A stretch of DNA of 10,013 nucleotides, taken from contig JBAZCO010000060.1 in NCBI GenBank assembly GCA_041654915.1, positions 1 to 10,013 on the forward strand. Direction: 5' to 3'. Of the stretch, positions 5,845 to 10,013 are shown in pieces (positions within the stretch are counted from its first letter, which is position 1; every line of letters begins with the position of its first letter). The notes beneath the pieces are model-generated. The model was not told the DNA's origin, searched no databases, and saw only the letters and a program-made list of their open reading frames with translations. The stretch comes from JBAZCO01 sp041654915 (GTDB taxonomy: Bacteria; Bacillota; Clostridia; Christensenellales; DTU072). The position numbers were made by a program, and so were the translations under genes.

Positions 5845-6552
5845 ATCAAGCTCATCAATCATACTCGGTACGGCAGAGGACAAGACATCATCTTTTTGCA
5901 CGGCTGGGGAGGGTCTAAAGAGAGCCTGAAAGGTCTTGCCAATGCTCTAAAAAGTGAATTTTGTGTAACTCTTGTAGATTTTTACGGCTCGGGCGATACC
6001 CCTCATCCGCCGCACCCGTTATATTTAGAGGATTTTGTATCCGCTATTGTCGACCTCATTAACTACTACCGTATGAGCGGCGTGGTGTTGGTGGGGCATT
6101 CCTTTGGAGGGCGGGTTGCGGTTATGCTTGCCGCACGCTACGGGCATCTTTTAGACCGTGTTATTTTAATAGATGGCGCAGGCATAAAACCCAAAAGAAG
6201 TTTTAAATACTACTTCCGACTTTATAAATATAAACTCTGCAAATTGTTCAAGGTGAAAACCTTGCCCAAAGGCTCTGCCGACTATAATGCCCTTTCGGGT
6301 GCGGCTAGGGCGACATTTGTCAATATTGTCAATTTTCATTTGGATAATTATTTAAAATATATTACTTTACCCGTCTTGATTATTTGGGGAGAGAGCGACA
6401 CCGACACGCCGCTATATATGGCAAAAAAACTAAATAGAATAAAAAACAGCAGCTTAGTGATATTGCAAGGGGCGGGGCATTTTTCCTATTTGGATTGCCC
6501 CTCGGAGTGTAGTGCTGCCATTAAAGATTTTTTGGGAGGGGCGGATGATTAA
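5845..6552 (+). CDS. Alpha/beta hydrolase, apparent ATC start codon
   Basis: With the start at 5845 the protein has 235 residues. The fold signature is complete: LHGWGG near the N-terminus (about 18-23, oxyanion loop), nucleophile elbow GHSFGGR with Ser86, an acid in GESDTDTP (about 182-189), and His212 in GAGHFSYLDCP. The substrate cannot be told; candidates are esters or lipids. The start is odd. A perfect AAGGAGG (5831-5837) lies 7 nt before ATC (5845), giving KLINHTRYGRGQDIIFLHGWGG, which is how the fold normally begins. No ATG, GTG or TTG occurs between the in-frame stop at 5830-5832 and TTG at 5896, and starting there would delete the strand before the oxyanion loop. The gene lies 15 nt after rimI and overlaps murF by 8 nt. 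Confidence 0.88.
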   Translation: MKLINHTRYGRGQDIIFLHGWGGSKESLKGLANALKSEFCVTLVDFYGSGDTPHPPHPLYLEDFVSAIVDLINYYRMSGVVLVGHSFGGRVAVMLAARYGHLLDRVILIDGAGIKPKRSFKYYFRLYKYKLCKLFKVKTLPKGSADYNALSGAARATFVNIVNFHLDNYLKYITLPVLIIWGESDTDTPLYMAKKLNRIKNSSLVILQGAGHFSYLDCPSECSAAIKDFLGGADD

Positions 6553-8074
6553 AACTACGCTAACATTGCTGTTTATCATAGCGCAAGCGGTATATGCTAT
6601 GGATGAGCTTGCCGAAGTGCAAATGAACAACTATCGTATGCCTCTCTCCCGTCCTAAAGCAAGATATAGCATAGAGAGCGGCTTGCTTTCTTTGCTAGCG
6701 GGGATAGTTGTGCTAGTAACGGTTATCAATACCACCGCAGGTAGTACGCTAACCGTTGTTTTGCTTGTGGCAGTTGTTACATATTTTGCTATATCCTATT
6801 CTAAAAGGCGCACCAAGCTAAAGCTCACCCCACGAGGATTGAGATTATTGTTTGCTTTGCTTGGTGTATTAGCGGCAGTAAATACCCTATATTGCGCATT
6901 TATTAATGTTGTCTTTATTTTTTATGCGGCAGGGTTTTTAACTTTGATTGTTGCAAGAGGGTTTGGTGTATTTGTTAGTTTTGTGTTGCGTCCGCTAGAA
7001 AACCTAAATAACTACCGCTATATAAAGGCAGCGGCGGAAAAATTAAAGGACTTAAATGCTGTTAAGATTGGGATAACAGGTAGTTTTGGCAAGACAAGCT
7101 GCAAAAATATTCTCTCAGCTATGCTTGGCAAAAAATACAGGGTATTAATGAGTGCGGGTAACTATAATACGCCAATGGGAATTTGCCTTGCAGTAAAAGA
7201 ACTAAAGGGCGACGAGGAAGTTTTTATTGCGGAAATGGGCGCACGGCGTAAAGGAGATATTAAGGAGTTGGTGGGAATTGTTAAGCCCACCTATGCGATA
7301 GTTACGGGGGTTGGCAACCAACACTTGGCAAGCTTTAAAACAGAGGATGCCATATACAAAACCAAAAAAGAATTGGTGGACTTGCTGCCAATGCAGGGAG
7401 CGGCGGTTTTTAATGGCGATAATGCTAAAAGCCGTGCTATGGCAAGAGATTGCAGGGCGCAGACTTTGATGGTGTATCTTGAAAACAAATCGGGGATTCA
7501 CGCAGAAAATATTAGGTTAACCAATGCGGGAAGCTCCTTTGATATCGTGGGTTTGGGAGAAACCTTTAGCGTATCCACAAGATTGTTGGGGCGGCATAAT
7601 ATATTAAATATCCTAATGTGCGCCGCTCTTGCACACAAACTAGAAGTGCCAAAATACCTAATAGCCAGCGCAATAGAGGAGTTGCAACCCATACCCCACC
7701 GCCTGCAATTAATAGAAAATGCCCGTGCAATAACAATAATAGACGATAGCTATAATGCCAACATAGACGGGGCGGCATTTGCGCTTGAAGTGCTTAGGCA
7801 GTTTGACGGGAGAAAGGTAGTTTTTACGCAAGGGATAGTCGAGCTTGGCAAAAAGCAAGAGGAAGTGAATATAGAGCTTGGAAAAATTATAGCATCGGTT
7901 GCAGACCAAGTAATTCTTACGGGGGAAAATACGGGATTTATCAAGAAGGGCTTGAATAGGGCAGACTTTAGCGGAGAAATATTAACATACAAAAGTCTTG
8001 CCGATGCCGAGGGCGCTTTTCCCGAAATTTTAAGGTCGGGTGATATTCTGCTCATTCAAAATGATATACCGTAA
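6545..8074 (+). CDS. murF: MurF-type Mur ligase with an N-terminal membrane domain
   Basis: MurF adds D-Ala-D-Ala to the UDP-MurNAc-tripeptide, the last cytoplasmic step of the peptidoglycan precursor. The 509-residue protein has a membrane region first (hydrophobic stretches at about 3-18, 43-62, 67-84, 98-120 and 121-148) and then the ligase. Ligase motifs are the ATP loop TGSFGKT (178-184; Lys183, with Phe where Asn is usual), FIAEMGARRKGDI (about 227-239), GVGNQHLASF (255-264), PHRLQ (384-388) and DDSYNAN (400-406). Classic MurF is soluble and about 450 residues; membrane-anchored forms occur in some Clostridia. ATG 6545 is preferred, with GGGAGGGG upstream, over TTG 6512. The C-terminus ends abruptly at QNDIP inside a tandem repeat and may have lost a few residues. 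The ddl gene next to it supplies its substrate. Confidence 0.88.
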   Translation: MIKTTLTLLFIIAQAVYAMDELAEVQMNNYRMPLSRPKARYSIESGLLSLLAGIVVLVTVINTTAGSTLTVVLLVAVVTYFAISYSKRRTKLKLTPRGLRLLFALLGVLAAVNTLYCAFINVVFIFYAAGFLTLIVARGFGVFVSFVLRPLENLNNYRYIKAAAEKLKDLNAVKIGITGSFGKTSCKNILSAMLGKKYRVLMSAGNYNTPMGICLAVKELKGDEEVFIAEMGARRKGDIKELVGIVKPTYAIVTGVGNQHLASFKTEDAIYKTKKELVDLLPMQGAAVFNGDNAKSRAMARDCRAQTLMVYLENKSGIHAENIRLTNAGSSFDIVGLGETFSVSTRLLGRHNILNILMCAALAHKLEVPKYLIASAIEELQPIPHRLQLIENARAITIIDDSYNANIDGAAFALEVLRQFDGRKVVFTQGIVELGKKQEEVNIELGKIIASVADQVILTGENTGFIKKGLNRADFSGEILTYKSLADAEGAFPEILRSGDILLIQNDIP

Positions 8075-8152
8075 TAAGCAAAAAATGATACCGTGACAAC
8101 CAAAAGATGATATACCGTAACAGCAAAAAATGATACTGTAACAAGCAAAAAG
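8057..8152. repeat. Four imperfect tandem repeats of about 23 bp across the murF stop
   Basis: Units begin with ATG at 8061, 8085, 8107 and 8130, are 22-24 bp long, and share the pattern ATGATA(TA)CYGTRAYAAGCAAAAA. The first copy holds the last murF codons and the TAA stop (8072-8074); the others fill the murF-ddl gap up to the ddl ribosome binding site. Copies differ by a two-base (TA) insertion and point changes, so the array is not fresh. It makes up essentially the whole 87-bp spacer. Confidence 0.9.
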
Positions 8153-8161
8153 GGGGAATAT

Positions 8162-9259
8162 ATGAAAAAAACAATTTTGGTAATCTTTGGCGGCAATTCT
8201 ACCGAACACGATATATCTGTGATTACGGGGGTGGAAACCCTTAACGCTATGCCGGTAAAAGGCTATAAAGCTATACCTATTTACATAAAAGACGGTGTGT
8301 GGTACACGGGGAACAGCCTATATGAAATTAAGAAATTCATCCACTTTGCTCCTGCGGCAGCGACTAAGGTTGGATTGGTATTTAAAGAGCTTTACACTCT
8401 TGGCAAGCGTGGCAAGCTAATAAAGATAGCAGATGTGGACTGTGCTCTGCTTGCCACCCACGGCGGGAGCGGGGAAAATGGCGCACTGCAAGGGTTTTTG
8501 GAAATGTCGGGAGTGCCGTACACTTCGACAGGGGTAAAAGAGAGCGCAATTTGTATGGATAAGGTAGTGGCAAAATCGGCGTTATCCTCACTAGGAATAA
8601 AGGTAGTTGAGGGCTACGAAATGCGATATCCCGCTAGTGAGGAGAAAATTGAACAATTGGAAAAGAAGCTGGGATATCCTATAATCATCAAGCCCGCCTC
8701 ACAGGGCAGCAGTATAGGAATTACACTAGCAAAATCACGGGAGGAACTAATTAAGGGCTTGGAGCTTGCGCACTTTTTTGACACACGAATACTTGCCGAA
8801 AAGGGGTTGGAAAATTTTACCGAAATCAACTCCGCCGCTGTTATGATAGGCAAGGAGTTGGTGTTGTCGGAGATAGAAAAGCCGCTAACGGCAAGCGATT
8901 TTCTCACTTATAGCGACAAATATATGGGTAGTGCCAAAGGTATGGCGGGCGGGGTGAGAGAATTTCCCGCAAGGGTTAGCAGAAAAATTAGGGAAAAAAT
9001 ACTTGAAACCACAAAGTCCGTATACGAAAAGCTCAATCTGTTTGGCGTAGTGCGCATTGACTATTTGGTGCAAGGAGAGGATGTTTACCTTAATGAAATA
9101 AACACAATACCGGGTTCACTTTCCCACTATCTTTTTCCCAAAATACCGCACGCAGAACTGCTAAAAGCTTTAACCGAAAGCGCTATCCAGCGTGGCACAG
9201 AAAAAGTACCACGATATGTAACAAGCGTACTATCCAATATTGGCAGTAAGCATAAGTAA
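8162..9259 (+). CDS. ddl: D-alanine--D-alanine ligase
   Basis: This ATP-grasp enzyme joins two D-alanines, the substrate MurF then uses. It has 365 residues, the normal length. Motifs: FGGNSTEHDISV (9-20, with the active-site Glu15), HGGSGENGALQGFLEMSGVP (100-119), a CMDK lysine at about 134, IIIKPASQGSSIGI (174-187), VVRIDYLV (296-303) and NEINTIPG (311-318) with the Mg-binding Glu and Asn. The central ligand region LENFTEINSAAVMI is slightly different from textbook Ddl but all key residues are present. The start follows AAGGGGG. No promoter was found in the repeat-filled gap before it, so it is probably the last gene of the rsfS operon. Confidence 0.95.
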   Translation: MKKTILVIFGGNSTEHDISVITGVETLNAMPVKGYKAIPIYIKDGVWYTGNSLYEIKKFIHFAPAAATKVGLVFKELYTLGKRGKLIKIADVDCALLATHGGSGENGALQGFLEMSGVPYTSTGVKESAICMDKVVAKSALSSLGIKVVEGYEMRYPASEEKIEQLEKKLGYPIIIKPASQGSSIGITLAKSREELIKGLELAHFFDTRILAEKGLENFTEINSAAVMIGKELVLSEIEKPLTASDFLTYSDKYMGSAKGMAGGVREFPARVSRKIREKILETTKSVYEKLNLFGVVRIDYLVQGEDVYLNEINTIPGSLSHYLFPKIPHAELLKALTESAIQRGTEKVPRYVTSVLSNIGSKHK

Positions 9260-9317
9260 CAGCTAACTACATCAAAATAGCACTCTTTTGCTATATGTAA
9301 GGTAAGGCTAGTAGGGG

Positions 9318-9411
9318 TAGGCAATCTCTCTATATAACAATAAAGCGTTGCCGTCGCCGTCCGTAAGGGGAGTTTTCGAGTCATAGGCAACTTACCTATA
9401 TAACAACAAGC
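9318..9411. repeat. Imperfect direct repeat in the ddl-ruvC spacer, with competing stems
   Basis: Two similar stretches of about 28 bp start with TAGGCAA at 9318 and 9384 and continue to CTATATAACAA...AAGC, a period of 66 bp. TTGCC (9348-9352) between them can pair with GGCAA in either copy (9320-9324 or 9386-9390), so two stems exclude one another. The 219-bp spacer 9260-9478 contains no convincing gene; I see these repeats, a small ATAGCA/TGCTAT hairpin (9277-9294) without a T-run, a hairpin at 9418-9439 and the ruvC promoter. Confidence 0.55.
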
Positions 9412-9417
9412 ATTTAT

Positions 9418-9439
9418 TTACCGCAAGCCAAGACGGTAA
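9418..9439. promoter_or_regulatory. Inverted repeat just upstream of the ruvC promoter
   Basis: TTACCG (9418-9423) and CGGTAA (9434-9439) are exact inverted arms around a 10-nt loop and end 4 bp before the ruvC -35 box. It could be an operator or the base of a hairpin ending ddl transcripts; there is no T-run, so it is not a standard intrinsic terminator. It does not resemble the Firmicutes LexA box. Confidence 0.4.
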
Positions 9440-9443
9440 TAAC

Positions 9444-9472
9444 TTGACTTATTGGTATGGATAAGTTATGAT
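9444..9472 (+). promoter_or_regulatory. Strong promoter abutting the ruvC start codon
   Basis: TTGACT (9444-9449), exactly 17 bp, then TATGAT (9467-9472). Six bases separate the -10 box from the ATG at 9479, so the predicted first transcribed base is at the start codon itself. There is no Shine-Dalgarno before the ATG. The arrangement repeats that of the nadD-yqeK promoter. Confidence 0.78.
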
Positions 9473-9478
9473 TATTCT

Positions 9479-9970
9479 ATGGTAATTTTAGGTATCGACC
9501 CCGGGTATGCAACTTTGGGGTATGGGATAATCAGTTCGGACGGCAGGCGGCACAAAGCGCTTGCCTATGGCGTGTTGGAAACACCTAAAACAGATAGATT
9601 TCCCCAAAGGCTTTGCTCTCTTGCCAAAGGAATAGAGGAGCTTATAGAAAAATATCAGCCTGATGCGGTTGCCGTGGAGGAATTATTTTTTCATACCAAC
9701 CAAAAAACGGGCATTTTGGTTGCAGAGGCAAGGGGTGTGGTATTGTATATTGCCGAAAACTCAAATGCCAAGCTTTTTGAATATACTCCATTGCAAATCA
9801 AGCAGGCAATTACGGGATACGGCAGGGCGGCAAAGGCGCAAATACAGGAGATGGTCAGGGTGTTTTTGGCACTTCCCGCCATCCCCAAACCCGATGATGC
9901 CGCCGATGCTTTGGCAGTTGCGCTCACCCATGCACAAACAAATACTTATCTTGGCAATTACGGGATATAA
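9479..9970 (+). CDS. ruvC: RuvC, Holliday-junction resolvase
   Basis: The 163-residue protein has the four acidic residues of the RuvC active site in order: Asp7 in ILGIDPG, Glu67 in VAVEELFF, and Asp139/Asp140 with Asp143 in KPDDAADALAVAL. RuvC is a dimeric nuclease that cuts Holliday junctions symmetrically, working with RuvAB. Length matches the family (160-175). The ATG at 9479 is chosen because the family begins with M-hydrophobic-LGIDPG; a TTG at 9452 would add nine unrelated residues that overlap the promoter. No ribosome binding site precedes this ATG. It is followed 15 nt later by ruvA. Confidence 0.96.
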   Translation: MVILGIDPGYATLGYGIISSDGRRHKALAYGVLETPKTDRFPQRLCSLAKGIEELIEKYQPDAVAVEELFFHTNQKTGILVAEARGVVLYIAENSNAKLFEYTPLQIKQAITGYGRAAKAQIQEMVRVFLALPAIPKPDDAADALAVALTHAQTNTYLGNYGI

Positions 9971-9985
9971 TATAAAAGAGGTAGT

Positions 9986-10013
9986 ATGTTTTCTTACATT
10001 AAGGGAAAGTTGA
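9986..10013 (+). CDS. ruvA: RuvA, Holliday-junction branch migration subunit, first codons only
   Basis: The visible peptide is MFSYIKGKL, which matches the RuvA beginning (M-hydrophobic-YIKGKL). AGAGG stands 5-6 nt before the ATG and the gene directly follows ruvC, the usual ruvC-ruvA order. The rest lies beyond the right edge. Confidence 0.85.

Noticed and set aside
8057..8152. Repeat array as a CRISPR
   Set aside because: Units are tandem with no unique spacers, vary in length and derive from the murF 3' end; no cas gene is present.
9365..9400. tRNA-like T-loop (TTTTCGAGTCAT) in the ddl-ruvC spacer
   Set aside because: No acceptor, D or anticodon stems can be formed around it and there is no CCA end.
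9418..9472. LexA (SOS) box upstream of ruvC
   Set aside because: Neither the Firmicutes CGAACN4GTTCG-type box nor the E. coli CTGTN8ACAG pattern is present; the TTACCG/CGGTAA dyad is different.
1..10013. Defence island, prophage or mobile element
   Set aside because: No integrase, transposase, restriction, toxin-antitoxin or phage gene was recognised and no terminal inverted repeats bound any segment.

Overview
The window reads as a chromosomal stretch of a low-GC Firmicutes-type bacterium, most likely an uncultured member of the Clostridia. The grounds are the FMN-riboswitch/RibU pair, the NadD-YqeK-RsfS neighbourhood, the TsaE-TsaB-RimI cluster, Ddl and RuvC-RuvA, AT-rich spacers and AGGAGG-type ribosome binding sites. 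The lineage is inferred from gene content only. Nearly all genes are core housekeeping genes on the + strand. No phage, IS element, CRISPR array, tRNA or rRNA was recognised.

Layout. (1) Positions 1-730, minus strand: the N-terminal part of an unrecognised membrane protein that runs off the left edge. (2) Positions 742-946: a tandem 34-bp repeat, a promoter and a complete FMN riboswitch with an intrinsic terminator, controlling the riboflavin ECF-transporter subunit ribU (1022-1627). (3) Positions 1633-2787: a strong promoter placed directly against the start codon of a NadD-YqeK fusion (NAD synthesis plus an HD-type nucleotide hydrolase). (4) Positions 2850-3740: an unrecognised, possibly EcsC-like, AT-rich gene between yqeK and rsfS, followed by a terminator. 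(5) Positions 3929-9259: a strong promoter and a tight operon rsfS-tsaE-tsaB-(17-codon mini-ORF)-rimI-alpha/beta hydrolase-murF-ddl, covering ribosome silencing, the tRNA t6A modification partners, protein N-acetylation and the D-Ala-D-Ala branch of peptidoglycan synthesis. (6) Positions 9444-10013: a third strong promoter placed against ruvC, then the first codons of ruvA (Holliday-junction resolution).

No unknown multigene system is evident. The unusual material lies in the signals between the genes. Two promoters (nadD-yqeK and ruvC) put the -10 box 6-7 nt before ATG with no Shine-Dalgarno, which predicts leaderless mRNAs. They share a TATRATTATTYT core with the rsfS promoter. The alpha/beta hydrolase has a perfect Shine-Dalgarno in front of ATC and no ATG/GTG/TTG that would give a whole domain. 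The minus-strand gene similarly fits an ATT start. Three gene junctions carry short imperfect tandem duplications (34 bp, 50 bp and about 23 bp x 4). The 50-bp one duplicates the tsaB/rimI stop-start overlap and so makes a 17-codon relay ORF.
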